NCBI RefSeq assembly: GCF_001458775.1
Contig: NZ_CZPZ01000032.1
Coordinates: 81,510 to 145,509 of the forward strand
Length of the DNA: 64,000 nucleotides
Reading direction: 5' to 3'
DNA from: Candidatus Nitrospira nitrificans
GTDB taxonomy: Bacteria; Nitrospirota; Nitrospiria; Nitrospirales; Nitrospiraceae
In this document: positions 26,611 through 36,894 of the stretch, piece by piece
Layout of the letters: each line of letters opens with the position of its first letter
Position numbering within the stretch: the stretch's first letter is position 1
Made by a program: the position numbers and the translations under genes
The notes under the pieces: model-generated
What the model was told of the DNA's origin: nothing
The model's input: the letters and a program-made list of their open reading frames with translations, nothing else
Database searches by the model: none

Positions 26611-27477
26611 ATGGATGCGCCACGACACCTGAGGGCAGTGACGATCTGCTGTCTCCTCCTAGGGGGGATCGGCCTAGTGGGATGCGAGACCAATCCTTAT
26701 ACCGGCCGGAAGCAGTTACTTATGACGTCGGTGCGTCAAGAAGTGCAAATGGGAGCTCAGGCGTACGATCAGGTCAAGAGCGACCCCAAGATGAGACCGT
26801 CACAAGATCCTCGTGAGATCGAACCGGTGACGCGGGTTGCGGCTCGGATCGTCGAAGCCGCAAAACGGTCGAAGTATGCGGAGATGGCCCGGCAGTTTCA
26901 GTGGGAAGTGACGGTCATTAAAGATGACAACACCGCGAACGCGTTTGCGCTGCCTGGCGGAAAGATGGCGGTCTACACCGGGATCTTTCCCATGGCTAAG
27001 ACGGAAGCGGGGTTGGCGGCGGTGATGGGGCATGAAGTGGTGCATGCCTTGGCCCGCCATGGCGCCGAGCGCATGAGTCAGGGGCAACTGACGAACACGG
27101 TGTTGCAGGTGGCGGGCGCGGCGATCGGGCTCAGCGGCGGCAATCCCGTGCTTGGCCAGGCGACGATGGCGGCGCTTGGCGCAGGGGCGCAGGTCGGTGT
27201 GTTGCTGCCCTTCAGCCGCAAACATGAATCTGAGGCCGATTATGTGGGGATCCTCCTCGCGGCCGATGCCGGGTATGATCCGCGTGAATCGGTTGCGCTC
27301 TGGGAACGAATGGGGCAAGCATCGGGCGGCGGGGGGCAATCTGAATTCCTATCCACCCATCCCAGCCACGGTACCCGAATCGAACAGCTGAAGGAGTGGA
27401 TGCCGGAGGCCATGGCCATCTACCAGAAACGAGCTCCTATGCCGGCCGCACCGCTCCCGGAAATAGGCGGCAGATAA
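26611..27477 (+). CDS. M48-family metallopeptidase lipoprotein
   Basis: 288 residues from ATG 26611 with GGAGGA upstream. The signal ends in the lipobox GLVGC, so the protein is probably anchored in the envelope facing the periplasm. The zinc site is HEVVHALARH (HExxH), with the third ligand Glu in KHESEADYVG. This layout is like LoiP/YcaL and BepA-type quality-control proteases. It starts about 120 bp from, and diverges from, the RNase HIII gene. Confidence 0.92.
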   Translation: MDAPRHLRAVTICCLLLGGIGLVGCETNPYTGRKQLLMTSVRQEVQMGAQAYDQVKSDPKMRPSQDPREIEPVTRVAARIVEAAKRSKYAEMARQFQWEVTVIKDDNTANAFALPGGKMAVYTGIFPMAKTEAGLAAVMGHEVVHALARHGAERMSQGQLTNTVLQVAGAAIGLSGGNPVLGQATMAALGAGAQVGVLLPFSRKHESEADYVGILLAADAGYDPRESVALWERMGQASGGGGQSEFLSTHPSHGTRIEQLKEWMPEAMAIYQKRAPMPAAPLPEIGGR

Positions 27478-27523
27478 AGGCCTACGTCGTCGGTGGCTGG
27501 TTGTAAGAGGGATTGCTGGATGC

Positions 27524-27553
27524 TTGTCCCGGACCCGCATCATTCTTTATACT
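27524..27553 (+). promoter_or_regulatory. sigma-70 promoter of rnpB
   Basis: TTGTCC (27524-27529), 18-nt spacer, TATACT (27548-27553). The predicted start falls 8-9 nt downstream, at the 5' end of the RNase P RNA. Confidence 0.7.
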
Positions 27554-27561
27554 GACTTTGC

Positions 27562-27992
27562 GTGGGTGGAAGATTGGATGGTCGCTCGGTGGGTTTCCAT
27601 CGAGAGGAAAGTCCGGACTCCATGGGCAGGGCGCTGGGTAACTCCCAGGCGGAGCAATCCGACACCAGCACCACAGAAATCAAACCGCCGATGGCCAAAG
27701 CGACGAGATCCCATCTGGTCGTTGCGGCTCAGGTAAGGGTGAAACGGTGGGGTAAGAGCCCACCGCGGTGGTGGTGACATCACCGGCATGGTAAGCGTCG
27801 CCCGGTGCAAGGCCAAATAGGAAGACATATGCAGCGCTCCTCACGGACGGTTGCATGCCGATCGGCCCGGTCGAGGTCTTCGGGTAGGTCGCTTGAGGTT
27901 CGAGGTAACTCGAGTCCCAGAGAAATGATCATCCAGGCAAAGAGGGCAACTTCTTTGCGGGACAGAATCCGGCTTATAGGTCTTCCGCTCAC
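27562..27992 (+). ncRNA. rnpB: RNase P RNA
   Basis: About 431 nt. It has the universal core GAGGAAAGTCCGGACTCC at about 27602, ACAGAAA, the GGTAAGGGTGAAA-like segment, and the 3' core AGAATCCGGCTTATAGG. The ends pair as P1: GTGGGTGGAAGA (27562-27573) with TCTTCCGCTCAC (27981-27992), 12 pairs with two wobbles. It is the ribozyme that matures tRNA 5' ends. The layout fits the ancestral type A. A promoter lies just upstream; no clear T-tailed terminator follows. Confidence 0.96.
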
Positions 27993-28045
27993 GCTTCTTC
28001 TGAAACGCCTTGGCCGGCACTCTCGGTGATTCACGTGGCGCTGTA

Positions 28046-28074
28046 TTGACGGGTCTTGATGGGGATGCTAGGAT
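28046..28074 (+). promoter_or_regulatory. probable promoter of the ilv operon
   Basis: TTGACG (28046-28051), 17-nt spacer, TAGGAT (28069-28074). It leaves an untranslated leader of about 118 nt before ilvB. No leader peptide rich in branched-chain codons and no T-box was seen in it. Confidence 0.6.
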
Positions 28075-28198
28075 CTCAAATCTTTCCCCTTGATTTCAAA
28101 GATATTTCTGCATGATGATGCGTCCTCCGCCGGACGTGTCCTTTTACTATCTGACTGTTCAGGGCAGATCGTATCATGCAATCGGAGGGAGGGTTGGT

Positions 28199-29974
28199 AT
28201 GAAACTCACCGGTGCTGAAATCTTCATCGAATGCTTGAAGCGTGAAGGCGTGAAGACCGTCTTCGCGCTTCCTGGCGGAGTCGTCTTGAAGATTTTCGAT
28301 ACACTCCATCAGCAGAAGGATGTTGAAGTGATTTTGACGCGCCATGAACAGGGCGCGGGCCATATGGCCGAAGGATATGCGAAGGCGACTGGAAAGGCCG
28401 GCGTGTGTCTGGTCACCTCGGGCCCTGGCATGACCAACGTCATCACGGCGTTAGCCGATGCCTATATGGATTCTGTTCCTGTGGTCTGTTTCAGCGGCCA
28501 AGTCCCGACTAATTTGATCGGAAACGATGCCTTTCAGGAAGCCGACAACATCGGATTGAGCCGACCCTGCACGAAGTACAATTTTCTCGTCAAGGACGTG
28601 AACGACTTGGCGGCGACAATCAAAGAGGCATTTTATATTGCGACGACCGGCCGCCCTGGTCCGGTCTTGGTGGATATCCCGAAAGATGTCTCGATGGCCA
28701 AAGCGGAATTCACCTATCCAAATTCGGTTTCGATTCGAGGGTATAACCCGACCTACGACGGAAATAAATGGCAGATCAAACAGGCAGCCGAAGCGATCAT
28801 GAAGGCCAAGAAGCCGATTCTGTATGTCGGCGGTGGGGTGATTTTTTCTGGTGCTTCACAGGAGCTGCTTGAACTGGCCGAGATGACACAGATTCCGGTG
28901 GACATGACGTTGATGGGGCTTGGCGCGTTTCCAGGCGAGCATCCGTTATCGCTCGGGATGCTCGGGATGCACGGGACCTACCAGGCGAACATGGCCATGC
29001 ATTACTCCGATCTGGTGATCGCCGTCGGCGCACGGTTTGATGATCGGGTGACGGGCAAGGTGTCGGAGTTCTGTCCCCATGCGAAAGTGATTCATGTCGA
29101 TATCGATCCGACCTCTATTCGGAAAAACATCCATGTCGATATTCCGATCGTGGGTGACTGTAGGACCGTGCTCCGTGAGTTGAATCAGATCTTGCGCGCG
29201 ACGGTCAACGGGGAACAGAAAGATCTGCGGAAGCCCTGGTGGGATCAAATTCAGGAATGGCAGCAGGCCCATCCCTTGGCGTATCGCCAAGAGAAGGACG
29301 GGCCGATCAAGCCGCAGGAGGTGGTCAAGCGGCTGTATGAGCTGACCAAGGACCGGGATCCGATCGTCTCGACGGATGTCGGACAACATCAAATGTGGGC
29401 CGCGCAGTATTTCAAGCTGGCAAAGCCAAACCGATGGTTGACATCGGGCGGGCTTGGCACGATGGGGTTCGGATTCCCTGCCGCAATGGGGGCGCAAGCC
29501 GCGTTCCGGAACCGACTGGTCCTGTGTATTGCGGGAGACGGCAGCATTCAGATGAATATGCAGGAAATGGCCACGGCGGTCGTGAGTAAGTTGCCGGTGA
29601 AGATCATTATCTTGAACAATGGATTTCACGGCATGGTCCGCCAATGGCAGGATCTGTTCTACGAAGGACGCTACGCGTCGAGCTATCTGGACACCACTCC
29701 AGATTTCGTCAAACTCGCGGATGCCTACGGAGCGGTGGGGTTGCGGGTCAAGAAGGTCGGAGACCTCGATGCGGTCCTGAAAGAAGCCTTGGCGACGGAT
29801 AAACCCGTCATCGTGGATGTGCCGACCTATCCCTATGAGAATTGTTATCCGATGATCCCGGCCGGCGGCTGCAACCACGAAATGCTCCTGGAAGATCCAC
29901 CGGAGTTGAAAAAGAAACAAGTCGGTGCGGAAAAGGTGACGCCGGAGGATAAGGATACGGTTCTCACGGCATAG
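28199..29974 (+). CDS. ilvB: acetolactate synthase, large subunit
   Basis: 591 residues from ATG 28199, which has GGAGGGAGGG upstream; an in-frame start at 28112 is less likely. The catalytic Glu lies in RHEQGAGHMAEGYA, the FAD region is in the middle, and the ThDP/Mg motif is GDGSIQMNMQE (about 450) with NNGFHGMVRQWQ. It makes acetolactate or acetohydroxybutyrate for Val/Leu/Ile synthesis. It is followed by its regulatory subunit ilvN and by ilvC. Confidence 0.97.
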   Translation: MKLTGAEIFIECLKREGVKTVFALPGGVVLKIFDTLHQQKDVEVILTRHEQGAGHMAEGYAKATGKAGVCLVTSGPGMTNVITALADAYMDSVPVVCFSGQVPTNLIGNDAFQEADNIGLSRPCTKYNFLVKDVNDLAATIKEAFYIATTGRPGPVLVDIPKDVSMAKAEFTYPNSVSIRGYNPTYDGNKWQIKQAAEAIMKAKKPILYVGGGVIFSGASQELLELAEMTQIPVDMTLMGLGAFPGEHPLSLGMLGMHGTYQANMAMHYSDLVIAVGARFDDRVTGKVSEFCPHAKVIHVDIDPTSIRKNIHVDIPIVGDCRTVLRELNQILRATVNGEQKDLRKPWWDQIQEWQQAHPLAYRQEKDGPIKPQEVVKRLYELTKDRDPIVSTDVGQHQMWAAQYFKLAKPNRWLTSGGLGTMGFGFPAAMGAQAAFRNRLVLCIAGDGSIQMNMQEMATAVVSKLPVKIIILNNGFHGMVRQWQDLFYEGRYASSYLDTTPDFVKLADAYGAVGLRVKKVGDLDAVLKEALATDKPVIVDVPTYPYENCYPMIPAGGCNHEMLLEDPPELKKKQVGAEKVTPEDKDTVLTA

Positions 29975-30014
29975 GGGAAACCGTCGGCGAACGGCTCTCA
30001 GTTGAAAGCGTTGT

Positions 30015-30533
30015 ATGGAACACATTATTTCAGTGACGGTCGAAAATAAGTTTGGAGTCCTCTCGCGGGTCGCTGGGCTATTCAGCGGTCGCGGATTCAA
30101 TATCGAGAGCCTGTCGGTCGCACCGACGCTGGATCCGTCCATGTCTCAGATGACGATTGTGACCTCGGGGGATGAGCGGATCATCGAGCAGATCGTCAAG
30201 CAGTTGAACAAACTCATCGATGTCATCAAAGTCGTGGATTTGAACGAAACGGAGTTCGTTTCACGAGAGACGGCGATCATCAAGGTGCACACGAAGGATG
30301 CGGATCGAGCTGAGGCGCTCAGAATCGTGGATATCTTTCGGGCGAACGTGATCGATTCGACCCCGAGCACCTATACCATCGAAGTATCCGGAGACCCCAA
30401 GAAGATTGAGGCGATCATCAATTTGTTGCAGCCCCTTGGGATCAAGGATTTGGTCCGTACCGGCCGGGTGGCCGTCGCGCGAGAGCCGGTCCGTCCCGTT
30501 GCTGTCCAAGCGAAGAAGGTCGCCCGAGACTAA
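30015..30533 (+). CDS. ilvN: acetolactate synthase, small (regulatory) subunit
   Basis: 172 residues. The ACT domain begins HIISVTVENKFGVLSRVAGLFSGRGFNIESL, with the glycine-rich loop that binds feedback valine. The C-terminal half (KVHTKDADRAEALRIVDIFRA and EVSGDPKKIEA) is the second regulatory domain. It activates IlvB and makes it inhibitable by branched-chain amino acids. No strong ribosome site; 40 nt after ilvB. Confidence 0.96.
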   Translation: MEHIISVTVENKFGVLSRVAGLFSGRGFNIESLSVAPTLDPSMSQMTIVTSGDERIIEQIVKQLNKLIDVIKVVDLNETEFVSRETAIIKVHTKDADRAEALRIVDIFRANVIDSTPSTYTIEVSGDPKKIEAIINLLQPLGIKDLVRTGRVAVAREPVRPVAVQAKKVARD

Positions 30534-30576
30534 CGTCCCGCTGCACGCCACGTTTTGCTTTATACTGATAAGATAA

Positions 30577-31605
<1,029 letters not shown>

Positions 31606-31614
31606 GGCGATGCC

Positions 31615-32265
31615 GTGGCAGATCAAGCGGTCGGTGTTCCCGTTGCCAAAGAAGGAATTCCCTTCATTGTGGTTCCTGCCGGCGTTACACTGGTGACGGC
31701 ATGGCTGGGGTGGCCGGTCGTCGCATGTATCGGCGCCGTCGCGACCGTGTTTTCCGCTTGGTTTTTTCGGAATCCGGCCAGGGTTATCCCACAAGGTCCG
31801 AATCTGATCGTTGCGCCCGGCGACGGAAAGGTGATCGCGATCGAAGAAGAGTTCGAGCCGCGATATCTGAAAGAACGCGCCATCCGGCTCACGATCTTCT
31901 TGAATGTGTTCGATGTGCACATCAATCGGATGCCCTGTGACGGCGTCGTCGAAGGTATCCAGTATCAGCCGGGGTTGTTTTTAGTTGCGAGTAAACCGGA
32001 AGCGACGCTGAGGAATGAGCAGAACGCCGTCATGATCAAGACGCACGAGGGCATTAAGGTACTCTGTGTGCAAGTCGCGGGACTGATCGCTCGGCGGATC
32101 GTTTGTTGGATTTCCGAGCGGGAACGGGCGATACGCGGTGAGCGGTTCGGCTTGATTCGGTTCGGATCGCGCATGGACACGTTTCTGCCGATCGGCACGC
32201 AGATTCGAGTGGCGGTTGGTGAGCGCGTGAAAGGCGGCGCAACCATTATTGGAGAGTTGCCATGA
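31615..32265 (+). CDS. psd: phosphatidylserine decarboxylase, short type
   Basis: 216 residues from GTG 31615. Two membrane-spanning segments at about 17-48, then APGDGKV, DVHINRMPCDG and GLIRFGSRMDTFLP. The Gly-Ser in FGSR is the self-cleavage site that generates the pyruvoyl cofactor. It makes phosphatidylethanolamine from the product of PssA, whose gene overlaps by 4 nt. Membrane-bound. Confidence 0.95.
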   Translation: MADQAVGVPVAKEGIPFIVVPAGVTLVTAWLGWPVVACIGAVATVFSAWFFRNPARVIPQGPNLIVAPGDGKVIAIEEEFEPRYLKERAIRLTIFLNVFDVHINRMPCDGVVEGIQYQPGLFLVASKPEATLRNEQNAVMIKTHEGIKVLCVQVAGLIARRIVCWISERERAIRGERFGLIRFGSRMDTFLPIGTQIRVAVGERVKGGATIIGELP

Positions 32266-33068
32266 AAACGGCAGGTTTCAAGAATTCTTTTGGGAAAGAT
32301 GGGAAACGGCGAAAAGCCGCCATGCATCTCATTCCAAACCTCTTTACCACCGGCAACCTGTTTTGCGGCGTGTTTGCGATCTTATCCGTCTTCAACGGCA
32401 ACTACCTGGAAGCGGCCATCGCGGTTTTTGTCGCCATGATTTTTGACGTATTGGACGGCAAGTCGGCGAGATTGACCAACAGCACGAGTCAGTTCGGGCT
32501 GGAGTATGATTCACTGTCCGACGTGGTGTCATTCGGTGTCGCACCGGGTTTGTTGATCTACTCATGGGCCTTGAGTGGGCAGGGTACGTTTGGCGTGGCC
32601 GTGATGTTTGCCTATGTGGCCATGGGTGCGGTGCGGCTGGCGCGGTTTAATTCTACCGTTGCGCTGGCAGATGGGAAATACTTTACCGGTCTGGCTATTC
32701 CAGCCGCTGCAGGCGTGGTGGCGTCCCTCGTGGTTTTTGATCATTATCTTCTCAAGATGGGAGGAGACGTCAGGTCCATCGTGGTCTTGTTGATGACGTT
32801 GGCGCTATCGTTTTTGATGGTCAGCACGATTAAGTATCGCAGCTTTAAAGACCTGAAATTCAAGGGGCACCGGCAGATCACGTACCTGGTCTGGGGCATT
32901 TTGACGCTGATGATGGTGGCGGCCTGGCCGGCGGTCATGTTATTCGTCATCTTTGCCGGCTATGCATTGATGGGGCCGGTCGAAAAAGTCGTTTCGATGG
33001 TCGTCCCGGCAGCCGGGAAAAAAAGCATCGGCAAAGCCGAGCCTTCGCCGATCGAATCGAACTCATAA
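32262..33068 (+). CDS. pssA: CDP-diacylglycerol-serine O-phosphatidyltransferase
   Basis: 268 residues with about six to eight membrane segments. The CDP-alcohol phosphotransferase signature D-G-x2-A-R-x8-G-x3-D-x3-D is visible (DGKSARL to YDSLSD, about residues 66-88). The N-terminus IPNLFTTGNLFCG is typical of type II PssA. It makes phosphatidylserine. The start overlaps psd (ATGA). Confidence 0.95.
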   Translation: MKTAGFKNSFGKDGKRRKAAMHLIPNLFTTGNLFCGVFAILSVFNGNYLEAAIAVFVAMIFDVLDGKSARLTNSTSQFGLEYDSLSDVVSFGVAPGLLIYSWALSGQGTFGVAVMFAYVAMGAVRLARFNSTVALADGKYFTGLAIPAAAGVVASLVVFDHYLLKMGGDVRSIVVLLMTLALSFLMVSTIKYRSFKDLKFKGHRQITYLVWGILTLMMVAAWPAVMLFVIFAGYALMGPVEKVVSMVVPAAGKKSIGKAEPSPIESNS

Positions 33069-33143
33069 CGGTGAGCGACAGTGGAAGGAACTGAAAAGGT
33101 TTGAACGGCTAAGACGAGGAGTAGTACGCGAGTCGTTTAGAAA

Positions 33144-33269
33144 GCAGAATGTTCAAAGCGGCTATCCAGCAGGGCCGCAGCGAGTGAAAAGGCGAGGCGT
33201 ACGGTTTTGATGTACGTTGAGCCTTTGAACGGTGCGAGAACGAAGCTGGATCCGGTGTCAACATTCTGC
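33144..33269. repeat. palindromic dispersed element inside the T-box Stem I
   Basis: 126 bp bounded by GCAGAATGTTCA and TCAACATTCTGC, inverted at 11 of 12 positions. Inside are the family motifs CCAGCAGGGCCGCAGCGAG, GGCGAGGCGTAC and GAGAACGAAGCTGGA shared with the elements at 33491, 35651 and 51557. Confidence 0.85.
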
Positions 33270-33442
33270 AGAGAGAGCTGGTGGATGGTGCAAACCAGCC
33301 TAAGCGTCGCCGAACTCGCCTCCGAGCCGAATCTCTGAACATGAAGTAAGAGATTCCGCCTTGCCTCCGTAAGAGGCAGAATGAAGGGTCTGACGACCTG
33401 TCGGTCCTCAGGCTGAATCAGGGTGGTACCACGGAGTGCGTG

Positions 33443-33490
33443 AAGCCTTCGTCCCTGGGTCTTATGGGGGATGAAGGCTTTTCTATTTTT
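33443..33490 (+). terminator. T-box controlled intrinsic terminator
   Basis: AAGCCTTCGTCCC (33443-33455) pairs with GGGATGAAGGCTT (33468-33480), with one G-T wobble, then TTCTATTTTT. It is mutually exclusive with the antiterminator formed by the T-box sequence just upstream. Confidence 0.88.
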
Positions 33491-33613
33491 AGATCGCTGA
33501 AAATGCCTTCCAGCGGTGTTCTCGGTCGCGTGCCTCCCTGCGACGTACCTTGGAGGTACGCCTCTGTCGTCCCGCTCCCTGCGGCCTTGCTGGAAAGGCA
33601 TTTTGAGCGATCT
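33491..33613. repeat. palindromic dispersed element between T-box terminator and leuA
   Basis: 123 bp with inverted ends of 19 bp, 18 matching: AGATCGCTGAAAATGCCTT and AAGGCATTTTGAGCGATCT. The reverse complement shows the family core CCAGCAAGGCCGCAGGGAGC and AGGCGTAC. It starts directly after the terminator T tract and ends 23 nt before the leuA ATG. Confidence 0.85.
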
Positions 33614-33636
33614 TGTATAAAAGAAGAGGTGGCACC

Positions 33637-35184
33637 ATGGCACGCATGATCAGAATTTTCGATACGACGTTGAGGGACGGCGAGCAATCGCCCGGCGCCA
33701 GCATGAACGTGGAAGAAAAGGTCATGGTCGCCAAGCAGCTGGCCCGGCTCGGCGTCGATATCATTGAAGCGGGATTTGCCTATAGCTCTCCCGGCGACTT
33801 CGAGGCGGTGCGGCGTATTGCGCAGGAGGTCGAAGGACCGACGATCTGCAGCTTAGCGAGGGCTCGTCCGGAGGATATCGATCGGGCTTGGGAGGCCTTG
33901 AAAGGCGCCCCGAAGGTCCGCATCCATACGTTTCTTTCAACGTCCGATATTCACCTGAAACATCAGTTTCGGATGACGCGCGAGCAGGCCAAGCAGCGCG
34001 CCGTGGAGATGGTCCAGCGTGCGCGGGGTTATGTCGAGGATGTCGAATTCTCTCCGATGGATGCGAGTCGATCCGACCCCTCGTTCCTCTATGAGGTGAT
34101 CGAGGCGGTCATCGCCGCCGGCGCAGGCACCGTGAACATTCCCGACACGGTAGGGTATGCCGTGCCACAAGAATTTGGCCAATTGATCAAGGGGATATGC
34201 GATAAGGTCCCCAATGCCGCACGAGCCGTCATTTCCGTCCATTGCCACAACGATCTGGGTGTTGCGGTGGCGAACAGTTTGGCGGCGATCATGAACGGAG
34301 CTGGCCAGGTGGAATGTACGATCAATGGGATCGGGGAGCGCGCCGGTAACACATCCTTGGAAGAGATTGTGATGGGACTTCGCACCAGAACGGATTTCTA
34401 TCAGGCGGACACCGGGATTCGAACCGAGGAGATTGCAAAGACCAGCCGTCTGGTCAGCAAGATCACCGGGATGGTGGTGCAACCCAACAAGGCGATCGTG
34501 GGGGCGAATGCCTTTGCCCATACATCGGGCATCCATCAGGATGGCTTGCTCAAGGAAAAGACGACCTATGAAATCATGCGTCCGGAATCGATTGGGTTGG
34601 TCGAAAGCCAGATGGTGATGGGAAAGTTGTCCGGGCGTCATGCCTTCAGGCAACGTTTGGAAGAATTGGGCTACAAGCTCGGCGAGGTAGAAGTCAACCA
34701 CGCCTTCGAGCGGTTTAAGAAACTTGCCGATCAAAAGAGAGAGATCTTCGAGGAAGACCTCGAAGTCATTGTCTCCGAAGAGTTATCGAAGATGGCCGAG
34801 CGCATTGGGTTGAAGGGACTACAAGTATCGAGTGGAACGGATCAGGTCCCGACGGCCACGGTCGAACTGGAAATCGACGGCACCTCCATCGTTCAAACCG
34901 GGACCGGCGATGGGCCGGTGGATGCCGTGTACCGCACGATTGCCGCCATGACACAGACGAAGAGCCAATTGCTGATGTATGTCGTGAAGGCCATCACCGG
35001 GGGGACGGACGCACAGGGTGAAGTGTCGGTGCGGGTGCAAGAAGATGGGCGGACCGTGACCGGCCATGGCGCCGACACCGATATCATCACCGCGTCTGCT
35101 CGGGCCTATATCAGCGCCTTGAACAAACTGGCCTACCTGGCGACAAAACAGGCCCAAGGCGAGCAGAAGGTGAACTTGATTTGA
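33637..35184 (+). CDS. leuA: 2-isopropylmalate synthase
   Basis: 515 residues from ATG 33637, with AGAGG upstream. The TIM barrel starts [20 protein letters not shown] and has the metal-binding [15 protein letters not shown]. The C-terminal LeuA regulatory domain (about 390-505) includes [10 protein letters not shown] and [11 protein letters not shown], so leucine feedback is expected. It makes isopropylmalate from 2-oxoisovalerate and acetyl-CoA, the first leucine-specific step. A T-box with Leu specifier and two palindromic elements precede it. Confidence 0.97.
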   Translation: MARMIRIFDTTLRDGEQSPGASMNVEEKVMVAKQLARLGVDIIEAGFAYSSPGDFEAVRRIAQEVEGPTICSLARARPEDIDRAWEALKGAPKVRIHTFLSTSDIHLKHQFRMTREQAKQRAVEMVQRARGYVEDVEFSPMDASRSDPSFLYEVIEAVIAAGAGTVNIPDTVGYAVPQEFGQLIKGICDKVPNAARAVISVHCHNDLGVAVANSLAAIMNGAGQVECTINGIGERAGNTSLEEIVMGLRTRTDFYQADTGIRTEEIAKTSRLVSKITGMVVQPNKAIVGANAFAHTSGIHQDGLLKEKTTYEIMRPESIGLVESQMVMGKLSGRHAFRQRLEELGYKLGEVEVNHAFERFKKLADQKREIFEEDLEVIVSEELSKMAERIGLKGLQVSSGTDQVPTATVELEIDGTSIVQTGTGDGPVDAVYRTIAAMTQTKSQLLMYVVKAITGGTDAQGEVSVRVQEDGRTVTGHGADTDIITASARAYISALNKLAYLATKQAQGEQKVNLI

Positions 35185-35243
35185 CGCGGAACTCCACGGT
35201 ACAGTTTCAGCTGTCGTGAGAAGGTCTGTGGGAATGAGGGAGC

Positions 35244-35612
35244 TTGTCCGTGTTCAAGGTGGCGCTGGCGGATCGCCCCGAATTTCTGGCGGGGGACGAT
35301 ACTCGCTTGCGGGAGATTTTTCATCCTGCCAAGCATCAGCTCAAACTGAAATATAGTCTTGTTCATGGGACATTACCGCCTGGTCGGCGCTCAAAGCGTC
35401 ATGTTTTGGCCTCGTCGGAAGTCTACTACTTCATCTCAGGGAGCGGCCGCTTCACGATCGACGACCATGCCACGCTGATCGAGCCCGGAACGACTATCTA
35501 TGTGCCGCCAGGGGGGAATCAGTTCGTCGAAAATACCGGGGAAATCGATCTCGAGTTTTTGTGTCTCGTTGACCCGGCCTGGCGAATAGAAGATGAAACG
35601 ATATTGGAATAG
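35244..35612 (+). CDS. cupin-domain protein
   Basis: 122 residues from TTG 35244 with GAGGGA upstream; GTG 35250 is possible. A single cupin barrel: SLVHGTLPPGRRSKRHVLASSEVYYFISGSGRF is motif 1 (His at the RH and Glu at the SSE positions), and EPGTTIYVPPGGNQFVENTG is motif 2. It may bind a metal. Reaction is unknown. It lies between leuA and leuB on the same strand, but a palindromic element separates it from leuB. Confidence 0.85.
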   Translation: MSVFKVALADRPEFLAGDDTRLREIFHPAKHQLKLKYSLVHGTLPPGRRSKRHVLASSEVYYFISGSGRFTIDDHATLIEPGTTIYVPPGGNQFVENTGEIDLEFLCLVDPAWRIEDETILE

Positions 35613-35650
35613 CAGGTTCTAACGAAGTTCTTTCTAAATAAGAATTGCTC

Positions 35651-35799
35651 GCAGGATGTTCAAAAAGGCCTTTCAGCAAGGCCGCAGCGAGCGAAGAGGC
35701 GAAGCGTACTTTGTTCCGTTGAGTTTCTGAGCCCGCATCGCCGACTTTGCGAGGCGTGCGATGCGAGAACGACGCTGGAGGACTTTTTCAACATCCTGC
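35651..35799. repeat. palindromic dispersed element between the cupin gene and leuB
   Basis: 149 bp from GCAGGATGTTCAAAAAGGCC to GACTTTTTCAACATCCTGC. The core is CAGCAAGGCCGCAGCGAGC, GGCGAAGCGTAC, then GAGAACGACGCTGGA. The right end is 22 nt before the leuB start. Confidence 0.88.
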
Positions 35800-35820
35800 T
35801 AGTCATCGAAAGGAGCCATA

Positions 35821-36894
35821 GTGAAGGCCAAGATTGCAGTGCTGGCGGGAGACGGGGTCGGGCGAGAGATCGTTCCCGAAGCCGTGAAGGTATTGAAAAT
35901 AATCGCCGAGAAGTATGGGCACTCATTCGAGTTTGTCGCAGCCGATATCGGCGGTCAGGCGATCGATAAAGTGGGTGTGCCGCTGCCACAGGACACCTTG
36001 GCGCTCGCCAAACAAAGTGATGCCGTCTTGCTGGGCGCCGTCGGGGGGCCGCGATGGGAGGGCTTGGAGTACAGCCTGCGGCCGGAACGCGCGCTGCTTG
36101 GAATCAGGGAAGCCTTAGGGCTCTATGCCAACTTGCGGCCGGCCAAGCTCTATTCGAATCTCGTGGATGCCTCCACGTTGAAGCGCGAGGTGGTCGAGGG
36201 CATCGATATCCTCGTGATTCGCGAGCTCACGGGCGGAATCTATTTCGGCAAGCCGAAGGGCATCGAAAAGTTGCCGAATGGGGAAGAGCGGGGGGTCAAT
36301 ACGGAAGTCTATACGACGGAAGAGATTCGGCGGATCGCCAAGGTTGCGTTCGAGGCGGCGCGGAAAAGGCGCAAGAAGGTCACCTCAGTCGATAAAGCCA
36401 ATGTGTTGGAATCGTCCGAGCTGTGGCGCAAGGTGGTCATTGACATCCATGCATCCTATCCGGATGTCGAACTCGGACATATCTACGTGGATAACGCTGC
36501 GATGCAGTTGGTGCGGAACCCACGGCAATTCGACGTGCTGCTGTGCAACAACATGTTCGGAGACATTCTGAGCGATGAAGCGGCGATGCTGACCGGTTCA
36601 ATCGGCATGTTGCCGTCGGCGAGCATCGGGGCCAAGGTCGGCTTGTTTGAGCCGATTCATGGGAGCGCTCCGGACATCGCGGGGAAAAATATTGCGAACC
36701 CAATCGCCACGATTTCATCGACTGCCATGATGCTGTCGTACGCTTTTCAACTCGACAAAGAAGCGGAAGCCATCGAACAGGCCATCGTGAAGACGCTCGA
36801 TCTTGGCTATCGGACCAAAGATATTCAGAGTCCCGGAGCGAAGATTGTCGGTACCGTGGAGATGGGCGAGGCGATTGTCCGAAACTTGAATTAG
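35821..36894 (+). CDS. leuB: 3-isopropylmalate dehydrogenase
   Basis: 357 residues from GTG 35821 with AAAGGAG upstream. Motifs are [42 protein letters not shown] and [31 protein letters not shown] with the metal-binding Asp residues. It oxidises 3-isopropylmalate with NAD to the leucine 2-oxoacid. A palindromic element begins immediately after the stop codon. leuC and leuD are not in the window. Confidence 0.97.
   Translation: MKAKIAVLAGDGVGREIVPEAVKVLKIIAEKYGHSFEFVAADIGGQAIDKVGVPLPQDTLALAKQSDAVLLGAVGGPRWEGLEYSLRPERALLGIREALGLYANLRPAKLYSNLVDASTLKREVVEGIDILVIRELTGGIYFGKPKGIEKLPNGEERGVNTEVYTTEEIRRIAKVAFEAARKRRKKVTSVDKANVLESSELWRKVVIDIHASYPDVELGHIYVDNAAMQLVRNPRQFDVLLCNNMFGDILSDEAAMLTGSIGMLPSASIGAKVGLFEPIHGSAPDIAGKNIANPIATISSTAMMLSYAFQLDKEAEAIEQAIVKTLDLGYRTKDIQSPGAKIVGTVEMGEAIVRNLN

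Larger units (their letters stand above)
33100..33490 (+). promoter_or_regulatory. T-box riboswitch, leucine specifier, leader of leuA
   Basis: The T-box sequence AGGGTGGTACCACGG is at 33420-33434, followed by a terminator. Stem I base pairs CGGCT (33106-33110) with AGCCG (33325-33329). The loop-E AGTA is at 33120-33123. The apical AGAGAGCTGGTGG...GGTG...AACCAGC block is at 33270-33298. The specifier region GAACTCGCC gives CTC (Leu) at 33315-33317. T-boxes sense uncharged tRNA and stop termination. Stem I is about 126 nt too long because a palindromic element (33144-33269) sits between AGTA and the apical block; without it the spacing would be about 66 nt, which is normal. Confidence 0.88.

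Noticed and set aside
27524..28029. Several small open frames in 27524-28029
   Set aside because: The region is the RNase P RNA, supported by its conserved core and P1 pairing.
28112..28198. Possible leader peptide or N-terminal extension before ilvB
   Set aside because: No run of Val, Leu or Ile codons for attenuation, and the ATG at 28199 has a far better ribosome site and matches the family start.
28946..30142. 398-codon minus-strand frame across ilvB and ilvN
   Set aside because: Antisense shadow of two well-identified genes.
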